Counted from the stretch's first letter, positions 39,767 through 48,851 are shown. The stretch: DNA of 64,000 nucleotides from Nonomuraea wenchangensis (GCF_900111685.1 NZ_FOHX01000001.1:124001-188000), one strand, 5' to 3'. A program made the numbers and translations. Notes: generated by a model from the sequence alone, not told the origin.

Positions 39767-41535
39767 GCATGCTCACCCGCTGGGGCAGGGAGCTCGACCC
39801 CGACGCCGTCCTGACCGAGTACCCGCGTCCGCAGCTCGTCCGCGACAGCTACCTCAACCTCAACGGCCGGTGGGACTACGCGATCACCGGCGACGGCGGC
39901 GCGGAGCCCGCGGCCTACGACGGGACGATCGTGGTGCCGTTCTCGCCCGAGGCCGAGCTGTCCGGCGTCGGCCGGCAGCTCATGCCCGGCCAGACCCTCT
40001 GGTACCGCCGCACCCTCGTGCTCCCCGACGGGTTCGGCACGGGCGGCCGGGTGCTGCTGCACTTCGGCGCGGTGGACCAGACCTGCCGGGTGCTGCTCAA
40101 CGGCGTCGAGGTGGGCGCGCACACCGGCGGCTACCTCCCGTTCAGCTGCGACGTCACCGGCGCCCTGCGCGACGGCGAGAACGTGCTGACCGTCGCCGTA
40201 CGCGACGACACCGACACCGTCCCGCACTCCCGCGGCAAGCAGAAGCTGGAGCGGGGCGGCATCTGGTACACCCCGCAGTCCGGCATCTGGCAGACCGTGT
40301 GGGCCGAGCGGGTGCCCGACGTGCACGTGGAGCGGCTCACCCTCACCCCGCACCTGGCCGATTCCTGCGTCGAGGTGACCGTGCACGCCGCCGAGGGGGA
40401 GGCGGACGTCGAGATCCTGGCCGCCGGGTCCGTCGTCGCCCGCGCCACCGTCCCGGCCGGGCGGCCGGTGCGCGTCCCGATCCCGGACGTCCGGCCGTGG
40501 AGCCCGGAGGACCCCTTCCTGTACGACGTCACCGTGGAGCTGGGCGCCGACCGGGTGCGCAGCTATGTGGGCATGCGCTCGTTCGGGGTGGTGACGGACG
40601 CGGACGGGGTGCCCCGGCTGCTGCTCAACGGCCGCCCCTACTTCCACGCGGGGGTGCTCGACCAGGGCTACTGGTCCGACGGGATGTACACGCCGCCGTC
40701 CGACGAGGCCATGATCCACGACATCGTCACCATGAAGCGGCTCGGCTTCACCATGCTGCGCAAGCACATCAAGATCGAGCCGCTGCGCTGGTACCACCAC
40801 TGCGACCGGCTCGGCATGCTCGTCTGGCAGGACATGGTCAACGGCGGCGGCCGCTACCACCCGCTGGTCGTCACCGCTCCGGCGTTCGTCCCGTTCCACC
40901 TGCCCGACCGCTGGTTCGGCCGGCCGCACCGCGAACGGTTCATGGCCGAGCTGCGCGAGACCGTCGAGCACCTGCGCAACGTGGTGAGCATCGCCGTCTG
41001 GGTGCCGTTCAACGAGGGGTGGGGCCAGTTCGACGCGGCCCGCGTCGCCGGGGAGCTGGCCGCGCTCGACCCCACCAGGACCGTCGACCACGCCAGCGGC
41101 TGGCACGACCAGGGCGCCGGCGACCTGCGGAGCCTGCACGTCTACTTCCGCCGGTTCCGCGCGCCGCGCCGCCGCCGCGACCGGCGGGCGCTCGTGCTGT
41201 CGGAGTACGGCGGGTACGGCCTGCGGGTCGACGGCCACACCTTCAACGACCGCAACTTCGGCTACCGGCGCTACGACACCCCCGAACGCCTCGGCGCCGC
41301 GTTCGCCCGGCTGCACGCCGAGCAGATCGTCCCGGCCATCCGGCGCGGCCTGAGCGCCACCGTCTACACCCAGCTCTCCGACGTCGAGGACGAGCTGAAC
41401 GGCCTGCTCACCTACGACAGGGAGGTGCTCAAGCTGCCGGAGGACCTGGTCCGCGCGGTCAACCGCCGGCTCACGCTCGGCCAGACCCCTGACGCCTCAG
41501 ACGGGTCCGGCGCGGCGGCGGTAGTCGCGGGGTGA
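39763..41535 (+). CDS. Glycoside hydrolase family 2 (beta-galactosidase-like)
   Basis: This 590-residue protein has the GH2 sugar-binding jelly roll ('YPRPQLVRDSYLNLNGRWDY' at the start), an immunoglobulin-like middle domain, and a TIM barrel. The acid/base Glu is in 'WVPFNEGWGQ' and the nucleophile Glu in 'VLSEYGGYG'. No signal peptide is present, so it acts inside the cell on imported beta-glycosides. It is translationally coupled to the MFS transporter. The 3' end overlaps the convergent AraC gene by 39 bases. Exact specificity (galactoside, glucuronide or mannoside) cannot be read from the sequence. Confidence 0.88.
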   Translation: MSMLTRWGRELDPDAVLTEYPRPQLVRDSYLNLNGRWDYAITGDGGAEPAAYDGTIVVPFSPEAELSGVGRQLMPGQTLWYRRTLVLPDGFGTGGRVLLHFGAVDQTCRVLLNGVEVGAHTGGYLPFSCDVTGALRDGENVLTVAVRDDTDTVPHSRGKQKLERGGIWYTPQSGIWQTVWAERVPDVHVERLTLTPHLADSCVEVTVHAAEGEADVEILAAGSVVARATVPAGRPVRVPIPDVRPWSPEDPFLYDVTVELGADRVRSYVGMRSFGVVTDADGVPRLLLNGRPYFHAGVLDQGYWSDGMYTPPSDEAMIHDIVTMKRLGFTMLRKHIKIEPLRWYHHCDRLGMLVWQDMVNGGGRYHPLVVTAPAFVPFHLPDRWFGRPHRERFMAELRETVEHLRNVVSIAVWVPFNEGWGQFDAARVAGELAALDPTRTVDHASGWHDQGAGDLRSLHVYFRRFRAPRRRRDRRALVLSEYGGYGLRVDGHTFNDRNFGYRRYDTPERLGAAFARLHAEQIVPAIRRGLSATVYTQLSDVEDELNGLLTYDREVLKLPEDLVRAVNRRLTLGQTPDASDGSGAAAVVAG

Positions 41536-42429
41536 GACGCCGATGCGGCGCTTGAACGCGTTGCTCAGCGCGCTCACCGAGCCGTAGCCGACCTCGCGGG
41601 CGATCGCCTCCAGCGTCTCGTCGCCGCGGCGCAGCCGGGCGGCGGCCAGTTCGAGGCGCCAGCCCGTCAGGTATTCCAGCGGCCCCCGCCCCACGACCTG
41701 CTTGAACCGGGCGGCCAGCGTCGAGCGGGACACCGCCGCGACCCCGGCGAGCTGGGACACGGTCCAGGGGCGCGCGGGGTCGGCGTGCATGGCCCGCAGC
41801 GCGGGAGCCACGACCGGGTCGGTGAGCCCGGCCGGCCAACCCGACGTCCCGCCCGGTCCGGCGGTGACCAGGTGCAGACGCAGGAGGTGGATCAGCATGA
41901 CCAGGGCGAGATGCTCGGTGACCAGGGCCGAGGCGGGCGGACGGGCGCGCAGCTCGGCGGCGATCTGCTCCAGCGCCCAGCGGACGGTGGCGGCCTCGGC
42001 GGTGTGGCCGGGCACGTGGATCACCGGCGGCAGCGCGTCGAGCAGCAGCTCCCTGGCCCGTTCGCCGAAGTCGAACCGGCCGCCGAGGAGGAGCACGTCC
42101 TCGCCGTCGCCGACGCGCGCCACGCCGTCCGTGGCCGCCGCGAAGATCGGCGCAGCCGGGACCGGGCGCACGTCCGCGCCGCCGGCCAGGGTGAAGGCAC
42201 GCGGCTGGACGAGCAGGAAGCAGTCGCCCTCGGCCAGCTCGATCGGCTCCGGCACGCCCTCCACGGTGAGCAGGCAGCGCCCGCGGCGGATCGCGTTGAA
42301 CTTGACCCCCTCCGGCGGGTCGAACGCCAGCGCCCACTCCCCTCCGGCGGCCAGCCCGACGGAGAGGCGGCTGGTCGTGCCGACGAGGGTGAGAACCTCT
42401 TCCAGAGGATCAGCATGCTGGACGTTCAC
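41497..42429 (-). CDS. AraC-family regulator (cupin_6 type)
   Basis: This 310-residue protein has an N-terminal cupin-like sensor domain ('FNAIRRGRCLLTVEGVPEPIEL', shown with its Gly-rich turns) and two C-terminal HTH units. These are 'WTVSQLAGVAAVSRSTLAARFKQ' region and 'ETLEAIAREVGYGSVSALSNAFKR' region, ending 'GVSPRDYRRR'. The start is GTG 42429. It diverges from an SDR gene across 60 bases, which is probably its target. Confidence 0.9.
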   Translation of the reverse strand: MNVQHADPLEEVLTLVGTTSRLSVGLAAGGEWALAFDPPEGVKFNAIRRGRCLLTVEGVPEPIELAEGDCFLLVQPRAFTLAGGADVRPVPAAPIFAAATDGVARVGDGEDVLLLGGRFDFGERARELLLDALPPVIHVPGHTAEAATVRWALEQIAAELRARPPASALVTEHLALVMLIHLLRLHLVTAGPGGTSGWPAGLTDPVVAPALRAMHADPARPWTVSQLAGVAAVSRSTLAARFKQVVGRGPLEYLTGWRLELAAARLRRGDETLEAIAREVGYGSVSALSNAFKRRIGVSPRDYRRRAGPV

Positions 42430-42476
42430 GCAACTATTCTCGACTCTGTCTCATTCCGCGTCCACCCGGGCGTTCC

Positions 42477-42482
42477 TAGGCT
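42477..42482 (+). promoter_or_regulatory. Probable -10 element of a leaderless SDR gene
   Basis: TAGGCT at 42477-42482 ends 7 bases before ATG 42490, and no ribosome binding site is present in between. It matches the TANNNT pattern of leaderless actinobacterial promoters. Confidence 0.5.
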
Positions 42483-42489
42483 GACCGTC

Positions 42490-43410
42490 ATGACACGCAT
42501 CAGCACCCCTTTCACCACCCCTTTCACCGCCAGGACCACGGCCACGGAGATTCTGGCCGGCGTCGACCTCACCGGGCGGCGCGTCATCGTCACCGGTGGC
42601 GCCTCCGGGATCGGCGCGCAGACCGTCCGGGCCCTGGAGGGAGCGGGGGCCGAGGTCACGGTGGCCACGCGCCGTCCCGCCCCCGGGCAGCGGGCGCTGG
42701 ACCTGAGCGATCTCGGCTCGGTACGCCGGTTCGTGGCCGGCTGGAGCGGGCCGGTGCACGCGATCGTGGCGAACGCCGGAATCATGGCGCTGCCCGCCCG
42801 CAGGACCACCCCCGAGGGCTGGGAGCTCCAGCTCGCGACGAACTTTCTCGGGCACTTCGCCCTGATCGCCGGCCTGCACGCGCATCTCCGGCAGGCGGGC
42901 GGCGCGCGGGTGGTCATGGTCAGCTCGGGAGCCCAGTTGGGCGCGCCGTTCGACTTCGACGACCCGCACTTCGAGCGCCGCCCGTACGATCCGTGGACCG
43001 CGTACGCGCAGTCGAAGACGGCCGACGTGCTGCTCGCGGTCGCCGCCGCCCGGCGCTGGGCCGCCGACGGCATCACCGCGAACGCCCACGAACCCGGCTA
43101 CGTCCACACCAACCTGCAGCGGCACGTCGACCAGGCCACCATGCGGGCGTGGGGCGCGATGGACGACGACGGGAGCCTGCTGACCCCCGGCTACTTCAAG
43201 ACGCCCGAGCAGGGGGCCGCCACCTCGGTGCTGCTCGCCGCGTCCCCCCTGCTGGACGGCGTGACCGGCCGCTACTTCTCGAACGACAACCAGGAGGCCG
43301 AGGTGGTGCCGGGCGGCCCGGACGCGACCGGCGGCGTCGCGGCCTGGGCCGTGGACCCCGGCGCCGCCGACCGGCTCTGGGACCTCGCCACCGCCGCCTG
43401 CCGGCCGTAG
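42490..43410 (+). CDS. Short-chain dehydrogenase/reductase
   Basis: This 306-residue SDR has cofactor loop 'VTGGASGIGAQTVRAL', NAG motif 'VANAGIMA', catalytic Ser in 'MVSSGAQ' and Y-x-x-x-K in 'YAQSKTA'. It resembles the retinol dehydrogenase/WW-domain oxidoreductase-like group of actinobacterial SDRs. Its promoter region is shared with the divergent AraC regulator. It ends 2 bases from the convergent Nudix gene. Confidence 0.9.
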   Translation: MTRISTPFTTPFTARTTATEILAGVDLTGRRVIVTGGASGIGAQTVRALEGAGAEVTVATRRPAPGQRALDLSDLGSVRRFVAGWSGPVHAIVANAGIMALPARRTTPEGWELQLATNFLGHFALIAGLHAHLRQAGGARVVMVSSGAQLGAPFDFDDPHFERRPYDPWTAYAQSKTADVLLAVAAARRWAADGITANAHEPGYVHTNLQRHVDQATMRAWGAMDDDGSLLTPGYFKTPEQGAATSVLLAASPLLDGVTGRYFSNDNQEAEVVPGGPDATGGVAAWAVDPGAADRLWDLATAACRP

Positions 43411-43412
43411 CC

Positions 43413-43910
43413 CTACAGTCCGAGCCGCACCGGCCGGGCCGGCGGGCCGCCGGCGAGGAGCCCTGCCAGCGGCGTCGCCAGGTCGCGCGGCGAGAACAGC
43501 TCGGGCCCGCGGTAGCCGGCGATCTCTTGGAGCGTCCACCAGCGGAAACCGTCGATGTGCTCGGCGGCCAGTTCCTCGTCCGACCGCGCGCCCCGGGGCG
43601 GGAACGACGGGGCACGGACGAGGAAGTAGTCGTTGACCACGCCGTCGTAGCCCGGCGCGTACCCGGAGCCGACCACCCGCTGGTGCCACACGTGCGGCGG
43701 GCCGGCCTCGACCGCCAGCCCGACCTCCTCATCCAGCTCGCGCCGCAGCGCGGCGAGCGGCGTCTCCCCCGGCTCGACGCCGCCGCCGGGGGCCGCCCAG
43801 ACGATCGTGGTGCCGGCCGGCTTCGGCAAGGCGTGCCGGCAGAGCAGGATGCGGTCGTGGTCGTCGAGGACGATCGCGCGGACGGCGTGGCGCAGGTTCG
43901 GCGAAGGCAT
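43413..43910 (-). CDS. Nudix hydrolase
   Basis: This 165-residue protein has a complete Nudix box at about 42-64: 'GGGVEPGETPLAALRREL', then 'DEEVGL', matching GX5EX7REUXEEXGU. It hydrolyses a nucleoside diphosphate linked to another moiety; the substrate is unknown. The start ATG 43910 is 18 bases after the esterase stop, on the same strand, so they may be co-transcribed. Confidence 0.9.
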   Translation of the reverse strand: MPSPNLRHAVRAIVLDDHDRILLCRHALPKPAGTTIVWAAPGGGVEPGETPLAALRRELDEEVGLAVEAGPPHVWHQRVVGSGYAPGYDGVVNDYFLVRAPSFPPRGARSDEELAAEHIDGFRWWTLQEIAGYRGPELFSPRDLATPLAGLLAGGPPARPVRLGL

Positions 43911-43928
43911 CCGGCATCTTATGCCCGA

Positions 43929-44894
43929 TCATGCGCCGGCGAGCCGATCGAGGGTGCGGGCCAGCCAGCCGGTACGGGTCCGCCGGGCGGCGGCGGACAG
44001 CGCTGCCCCGGGGAAGAGCGCGTCGAAGCCGTGGCAGCCGCCGGCCCACACGTGCAGCTCGGCCTGGCCGCCCGCCGCCCAGATGCGGGTGGCGTACTCC
44101 ACGTCCTCGTCGCGGAAGACCTCGGCGGAGCCCGCGTCCACGTACGTGGGGGGCAGCCCGGACAGGTCGTCCGCCCTGGCGGGCGAGACGTAGGCGGGGA
44201 CGTCGTCGCCGGCGAGGCCGCCGAGAACGGCGTTCCAGGCGAACGCGTTGGTCTCGCGGGTCCACACGCCGGGCTCGCCGGCGTACTGGCGGCTGGAGGT
44301 GGTGCTGTTGCGGTGGTCGAGCATGGGGCAGATCAGGACCTGGGCGGCGATGGCGGGGGCGCCGCGGTCGCGGGCCATGAGCGTGACGCCCGCGGCGAGG
44401 CCGCCGCCGGCGCTGGCGCCCGCGACGACGACGCGGCCGGGGTCGATGCCGAGCTCGGCGGCGTGCCCGGCGACCCACCGCAGGCCCTCGTAGCAGTCCT
44501 CGACGGGGGTGGCGCCGCCGGCCTCGGGGGCGAGCCGGTAGCCGACGGTGACCACGACCGCGCCGAGCCGGTCGAGCCATTCGAGGGGGATGTCGAGCTG
44601 CGAGAACCGGTCCCCCATGATCATGCCGCCGCCGTGCATCCAGTAGACGCACGGCGCTCCGGGCGCGGCGCCGGCCGGGGTGAGGACCGTCATCGGGATC
44701 GGCGCGCCGCCGGAGCCTGGGACGGTGACGTCGCGCCGATCGACGGTCCGGCCGCGCAGCAGGGGCTCGACCGGCGGCGCGGGGATCCCGCGCAGGTCCG
44801 CGAGGATCCGCGGGGTGATCTCCGACACGAGCGGCATGCCGGTGAGCAGGGCGTCGAGCTCGGGGTCGAGCGCGGGGCGAGGGAGGGAGGACAT
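43929..44894 (-). CDS. Alpha/beta hydrolase, hormone-sensitive-lipase type esterase
   Basis: This 321-residue protein has the oxyanion motif HGGG in 'WMHGGGMIMGD', nucleophile Ser in 'GASAGGG', acidic Asp near 'DAGSAEVFRDE' and catalytic His in 'AGGCHGFDALF'. It should hydrolyse short acyl esters. AAAGGA lies before ATG 44894. It follows the ABM-domain gene by 39 bases and precedes the Nudix gene, forming a likely three-gene unit divergent from an AraC regulator. Confidence 0.92.
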   Translation of the reverse strand: MSSLPRPALDPELDALLTGMPLVSEITPRILADLRGIPAPPVEPLLRGRTVDRRDVTVPGSGGAPIPMTVLTPAGAAPGAPCVYWMHGGGMIMGDRFSQLDIPLEWLDRLGAVVVTVGYRLAPEAGGATPVEDCYEGLRWVAGHAAELGIDPGRVVVAGASAGGGLAAGVTLMARDRGAPAIAAQVLICPMLDHRNSTTSSRQYAGEPGVWTRETNAFAWNAVLGGLAGDDVPAYVSPARADDLSGLPPTYVDAGSAEVFRDEDVEYATRIWAAGGQAELHVWAGGCHGFDALFPGAALSAAARRTRTGWLARTLDRLAGA

Positions 44895-44933
44895 GACGGT
44901 GTTCCTTTCGAGGAGGTCAGAAATTCGAGGGGG

Positions 44934-45251
44934 TCAGAAGGCGGCCTTGCCGCCGACGGGCACGTAGTCGGTGTACGGGGCCTGCGCGGCGAGCAGTTCC
45001 TGGAGCCGGGAGACGAGGGACTGGGCGGCCGGACCGGCGAAGACCCGGTGGTGCTCCTCCTCGCCGGTCCAGCCCTCGGTGACGTGGACGACGTCGGGGT
45101 CCGAGCTCGACCGGCAGACGAGGTAGACCAGGCAGTGCTCGCTCGCGGCGGGGCCGCCCTCGTCCAGGGCGGTCAGCAGCAGATCGGCCAGCCGCTCCCC
45201 CATGCCGGGCCTGGCGGTCAGGGTGGCGTTGAACCCGTATCGGATCTTCAC
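44934..45251 (-). CDS. ABM-domain (antibiotic biosynthesis monooxygenase-like) protein
   Basis: This 105-residue ferredoxin-like protein has opening 'FNATLTARPGMGERLADLLL' and middle 'VVHVTEGWTGEEEHHRVF', as in ABM/YgiN-type small quinol monooxygenases. GAGGAG supports GTG 45251. It heads the operon with the esterase and Nudix genes and diverges from the AraC regulator at 45408, which is the probable controller. The exact substrate is unknown. Confidence 0.82.
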   Translation of the reverse strand: MKIRYGFNATLTARPGMGERLADLLLTALDEGGPAASEHCLVYLVCRSSSDPDVVHVTEGWTGEEEHHRVFAGPAAQSLVSRLQELLAAQAPYTDYVPVGGKAAF

Positions 45252-45407
45252 GGTGTGCTCCTCGGTCGCGGGAAGGCGATGCCTTTTCCTCCTGCCGGAC
45301 GCGCGGGACCGCCGTCGGTCAGGTGCTCTCATTTCACCGTCTGAACTCGGAGAACGGTAGAACGAAGCTCCTCGCTTCTTGCCTGATCCTCCACGCTTCG
45401 TGGTGGA

Positions 45408-46301
45408 ATGAGAGGCATGGGATTCGACGAGCTGCTTGCGTCGCTGGCCCGGCACGTGCGGCCGGACGAGAGCACGGCCATCGACGGCCTGCACATCGCG
45501 AAGGCCGAGTGGCCGGGCCCGCCGTCACCCGCGATGTCCGGCACGGTGCTGGCCGTCCTCGCCCAGGGCGCCAAACGGCTCGCGGTGGGCGACCGCGTCC
45601 ACGAGTACCACCCCGGCAGCTACCTGGTGGCTTCCGTGGACCTGCCGGTCACCGGGCACTTCGTCGGGATCAGCCCGGAACGTCCGGCGCTGGGGCTGGC
45701 GCTCGTCCTGGAGCCGGCCGCCGTCGCCGACCTCCTCCTGCACGCCGCCCCCGGCGACCTGCCGCCCGCCCGCGCGGGAGCGCTGCCGGGCATCGCCGTC
45801 GCCGGCATGACGGCCGACCTCCTCGACGCCCTGGTCCGCCTGCTGCGCCTGCTCGACCGGCCCCGCGACCGGGCGGTGCTGGCCCCGCTGGTCAAGCGCG
45901 AGATCCTCTGGCGGCTGCTCACCGGGGAGCAGGGCGACGCCGTACGCCGGCTCGGCCTGGCCGACAGCAGCCTCGCTCACGTCGCCCGCGCCGTCCGCTG
46001 GATCCAGGACCACTACGCCGAGCCGTTCCGCGTGGAGGAGCTGGCGCGGCTGGCCGGCATGAGCCCGTCGGCGTTCTACCGCCACTTCCAGACGGTCACC
46101 GCGCTCAGCCCCATCCAGTTCCAGAAGCGCATCCGGCTCCAGCAGGCCCGGCTCCTGCTCGCCGGCCGCCCGCACGACATCACCGCCGTCGCCCACCGCG
46201 TCGGCTACGACAGCCCCTCCCAGTTCAGCCGCGAGTACCGCCGCCGGTACGGCGTCCCGCCCAGCCGCGACGCCACCCGCCTCCATGCGGGCGCGGGGTG
46301 A
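45408..46301 (+). CDS. AraC-family regulator (AraC_N type)
   Basis: This 297-residue protein has an AraC_N-type sensor domain ('MSGTVLAVLAQGAKRLAVGD', 'YLVASVDLPVTG'). A double HTH follows ('FRVEELARLAGMSPSAFYRHF' region and 'DITAVAHRVGYDSPSQFSREY' region). The start may be ATG 45408 or ATG 45417. The divergent 156-base spacer to the ABM gene contains short inverted repeats such as CCACG-CTT-CGTGG (45391-45403). It probably activates the ABM/esterase/Nudix operon. Confidence 0.88.
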   Translation: MRGMGFDELLASLARHVRPDESTAIDGLHIAKAEWPGPPSPAMSGTVLAVLAQGAKRLAVGDRVHEYHPGSYLVASVDLPVTGHFVGISPERPALGLALVLEPAAVADLLLHAAPGDLPPARAGALPGIAVAGMTADLLDALVRLLRLLDRPRDRAVLAPLVKREILWRLLTGEQGDAVRRLGLADSSLAHVARAVRWIQDHYAEPFRVEELARLAGMSPSAFYRHFQTVTALSPIQFQKRIRLQQARLLLAGRPHDITAVAHRVGYDSPSQFSREYRRRYGVPPSRDATRLHAGAG

Positions 46302-46310
46302 CTCCCGTGG

Positions 46311-46703
46311 TCAGGCCGTCCGGGCGCGCGGGCGGACCACCGCGACGGGATGGGTGACGTGGTGCAGCACGCCGTGCCCGACCGAGCCCATGATCGCGGC
46401 GGCGAAGCCGCCCAGCCCGCGCGAGCCCACCACGACCAGGTCGGCCGAGGCCGCCGCCTCGGTCAGCACGCTCACCGGGTGCCCGACCCACGCCGCGTGG
46501 GTGATCTCGACGTCGGGGTTCTCCGCCCGCCACCGGTCCACGCCGTCCGCGACCGCGCGGGTGTCCTCCTGGTAGAGGTCCATGAGGACGCCGTCGCCGG
46601 CGAGCGCGTACGGGGAGACCGCCGGGGTGCGCCAGACGTGCACGGCGTGTAACCGCGCGCCGCGGGCCGGGACCAAGGTCACTGGGGCGGAGGGAGCCTT
46701 CAC
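46311..46703 (-). pseudogene. N-terminally truncated universal stress protein
   Basis: The reading frame from GTG 46703 gives 130 residues. It matches a UspA domain from 'ARGARLHAVHVWRTP' onwards, including the ATP loop 'VVVGSRGLGGFAAAIMGSVG' and the ending 'HPVAVVRPR'. The first beta strand and helix, with the conserved 'VGVDGS'-type Asp, are missing; upstream is only the ArsR operator region. The gene has probably lost its 5' end. It might still make a partial protein, but ATP binding would be impaired. Confidence 0.6.
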
Positions 46704-46711
46704 ATCTATCG

Positions 46712-46731
46712 AATTGCGAAGTTTCGCAATT
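46712..46731. promoter_or_regulatory. Palindromic ArsR-type operator
   Basis: AATTGCGAA-GT-TTCGCAATT is a perfect 9-base-arm palindrome at 46712-46731. It is AT-rich for this genome and placed 45 bases before the ArsR start and 8 bases from the truncated stress gene on the other strand. Its form is typical of SmtB/ArsR dimer sites, so the adjacent regulator probably binds it to control itself and the SulP gene. Confidence 0.75.
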
Positions 46732-46776
46732 GCGAGCAGAATGGTGACGGCAGGCGAAGGAGAGGACGCGCAGAGA

Positions 46777-47118
46777 ATGTCGGTGCCGTTGTACGAAGCC
46801 AAGGCCGAGCTGTTCAGGCTCCTCGGCCATCCGGTGCGCATCCGCGTCCTGGAGCTGCTGCAGGACGGACCGAAGCCGGTGCGCGACCTGCTGGCCGCGA
46901 TCGAGGTCGAGCCGACCGGGCTGTCCCAGCATCTGGCCGTGCTGCGCCGCTCCGAGCTGGTGACCGCCCGCCGCGACGGCTCGACCGTCGTCTACGCGCT
47001 GTCCGGCGGCGACGTCGCCGAGCTGCTGCGGGCGGCCCGCGCCCTGCTCAGCGCCAAGCTGTCGGGCCGGCACGCGCTGCTCAACGAACTCCTCGAAGAA
47101 GAGACCGGCCAGCGGTGA
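46777..47118 (+). CDS. ArsR-family regulator linked to a SulP transporter
   Basis: This 113-residue winged-helix regulator begins 'MSVPLYEAKAELFRLLGHPV', with recognition region 'GLSQHLAVLRRSELVTARRDG'. No cysteine metal pair is present, so it probably senses something other than arsenite or zinc by the classical site. ATG 46777 matches the family start; an in-frame ATG at 46741 directly after the operator is the alternative. The stop overlaps the SulP start (GTGA), so both are coupled. Confidence 0.9.
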   Translation: MSVPLYEAKAELFRLLGHPVRIRVLELLQDGPKPVRDLLAAIEVEPTGLSQHLAVLRRSELVTARRDGSTVVYALSGGDVAELLRAARALLSAKLSGRHALLNELLEEETGQR

Positions 47119-48806
47119 ACCCTGTGCTCGTGGCGGGCCTCGGCCGCCTGCGCTCCGTCCTGCCCGCCCGCGCCGACCTGGCCGCGATGGGCCGTCATCC
47201 GCGGCGCGACCTGCTCGCCGGGCTGACGGTGGCGATCGTGGCGCTGCCGCTGGCGCTCGGGTTCGGCATCTCCTCCGGGCTGGGCGCCGAGGCCGGGCTC
47301 GCCACGGCGGTGGTGGCCGGCGCCCTCGCAGCCGTCTTCGGCGGGTCCGCGCTGCAGGTGTCCGGGCCGACCGGCGCCATGACGGTGGTGCTGGTGCCGA
47401 TCATGCACGCGCACGGCGCGTCCGGCGTGCTCACAGTGGGCGTGCTGGCCGGGCTGCTGCTGCTCGGGCTGGCCCTGGCCCGGGCGGGCCGTTACATGGC
47501 GCTCGTCCCCGCGCCGGTGGTGGAGGGCTTCACCCTGGGCATCGCCTGCGTCATCGGCCTGCAGCAGGTGCCGGCCGCGCTCGGCGTGCCCACCCCCGAG
47601 GGCGACAAGGTGCTGGCCGTGGCCTGGCAGGCGGTGCTCGCCTTCGCCGCCCACCCGCACTGGCTCGCCCTCACGATGGCCGTCGCCGTCGCGGCGGTGA
47701 TGCTGGCCGGGGCGCGCCTGCGGCCCGGCGTGCCGTTCTCGCTGCTGGCCGTGGCCGCCGCCACCGTCGTGGCCGAGCTGGCCGACCTGCCGGTGACGCG
47801 CATCGACGCCCTGCCCGCCGGGCTGCCCGCCCCGTCGCTCGCCTTCCTCGACGTCGGCGCGCTGAGCTCGCTGATCGCCCCCGCCGTCGCGGTCGCCGCG
47901 CTCGCCGCGCTGGAGTCGCTGCTGTCGGCCGCCGTCGCCGACGGCATGGGCGTCGGCCACCGGCACGACCCCGACCGGGAGCTGTTCGGCCAGGGGCTGG
48001 CCAACCTGGTGGCGCCGCTGTTCGGCGGCGTGCCGGCCACCGGCGCGATCGCCCGCACCGCCGTCAACGTGCGCTCGGGCGCCTCCTCCCGGCTGGCCGC
48101 GCTCGCCCACGCGGCGATACTCGGGGTGATCGTGTTCACCGCCGCCGATCTCGTGGCCCGCATCCCGCTGGCGGCGCTGGCGGGGGTGCTGCTGGCCACC
48201 GCCGTGCGGATGGTCGAGGTCGGCTCGGTGGCGGCGATGCTCCGCTCCACCAGGTCCGACGCGCTCGTGCTCGCGCTGACCGCGATCGCCACCCTCGCAC
48301 TCGACCTGGTCTCCGCCGTCATCCTCGGCCTGGTCGTGGCCGGCGCGCTGGCGCTGCGCGCCATCGCCAGGAACGTCCGGCTGGACGCGATGCCGCTGCA
48401 CCCGGACCTGCCCGGCGACCACGACGCCGAGGAACACGCGCTGCTGGCCGAGCACATCGTCGCCTACCGGCTGGACGGGCCGCTGTTCTTCGCCGCCGCG
48501 CACCGTTTCCTGCTGGAGCTGTCCGAGGTCGCCGACGTCTCGGTGGTCATCCTGCGGATGTCCAGGGTCACCACCTTGGACGCCAGCGGCGCCCTGGTGC
48601 TCGGCGACGCCATCTCCCGCCTGGAACGCCGCGGCATCACCGTGTACGTCTCCGGCATCCGCGACGGTCACCACCGGCCGCTGCGCGCCCTCGGCGTCGT
48701 CTCGCGGCTCGACGAGGCCGGGCAGGTGTTCGCCACCACCCCCGAGGCGATCGCCGCCGCCCGCCACCGCCTCCGACTGGACGGCGTCCTTCCCGCCGTC
48801 CGGTGA
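47115..48806 (+). CDS. SulP-family inorganic anion transporter with STAS domain
   Basis: This 563-residue membrane protein has the SulP entry 'DLLAGLTVAIVALPLALGFG', the central 'GPTGAMTVVLVPIM' and 10-12 further hydrophobic segments. A C-terminal STAS domain (about 440-555, 'VVILRMSRVTTLDASGALVL') completes it. The family carries sulfate, bicarbonate or dicarboxylates, and no carbonic anhydrase is attached here. The start is GTG 47115, overlapping the ArsR stop. Control by the ArsR protein through the palindrome at 46712-46731 is likely. Confidence 0.9.
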   Translation: MNPVLVAGLGRLRSVLPARADLAAMGRHPRRDLLAGLTVAIVALPLALGFGISSGLGAEAGLATAVVAGALAAVFGGSALQVSGPTGAMTVVLVPIMHAHGASGVLTVGVLAGLLLLGLALARAGRYMALVPAPVVEGFTLGIACVIGLQQVPAALGVPTPEGDKVLAVAWQAVLAFAAHPHWLALTMAVAVAAVMLAGARLRPGVPFSLLAVAAATVVAELADLPVTRIDALPAGLPAPSLAFLDVGALSSLIAPAVAVAALAALESLLSAAVADGMGVGHRHDPDRELFGQGLANLVAPLFGGVPATGAIARTAVNVRSGASSRLAALAHAAILGVIVFTAADLVARIPLAALAGVLLATAVRMVEVGSVAAMLRSTRSDALVLALTAIATLALDLVSAVILGLVVAGALALRAIARNVRLDAMPLHPDLPGDHDAEEHALLAEHIVAYRLDGPLFFAAAHRFLLELSEVADVSVVILRMSRVTTLDASGALVLGDAISRLERRGITVYVSGIRDGHHRPLRALGVVSRLDEAGQVFATTPEAIAAARHRLRLDGVLPAVR

Positions 48807-48851
48807 CGGGTACTCGCAGGTCAGGCGGGTATTGCCCTCTTCGGAGGACGA

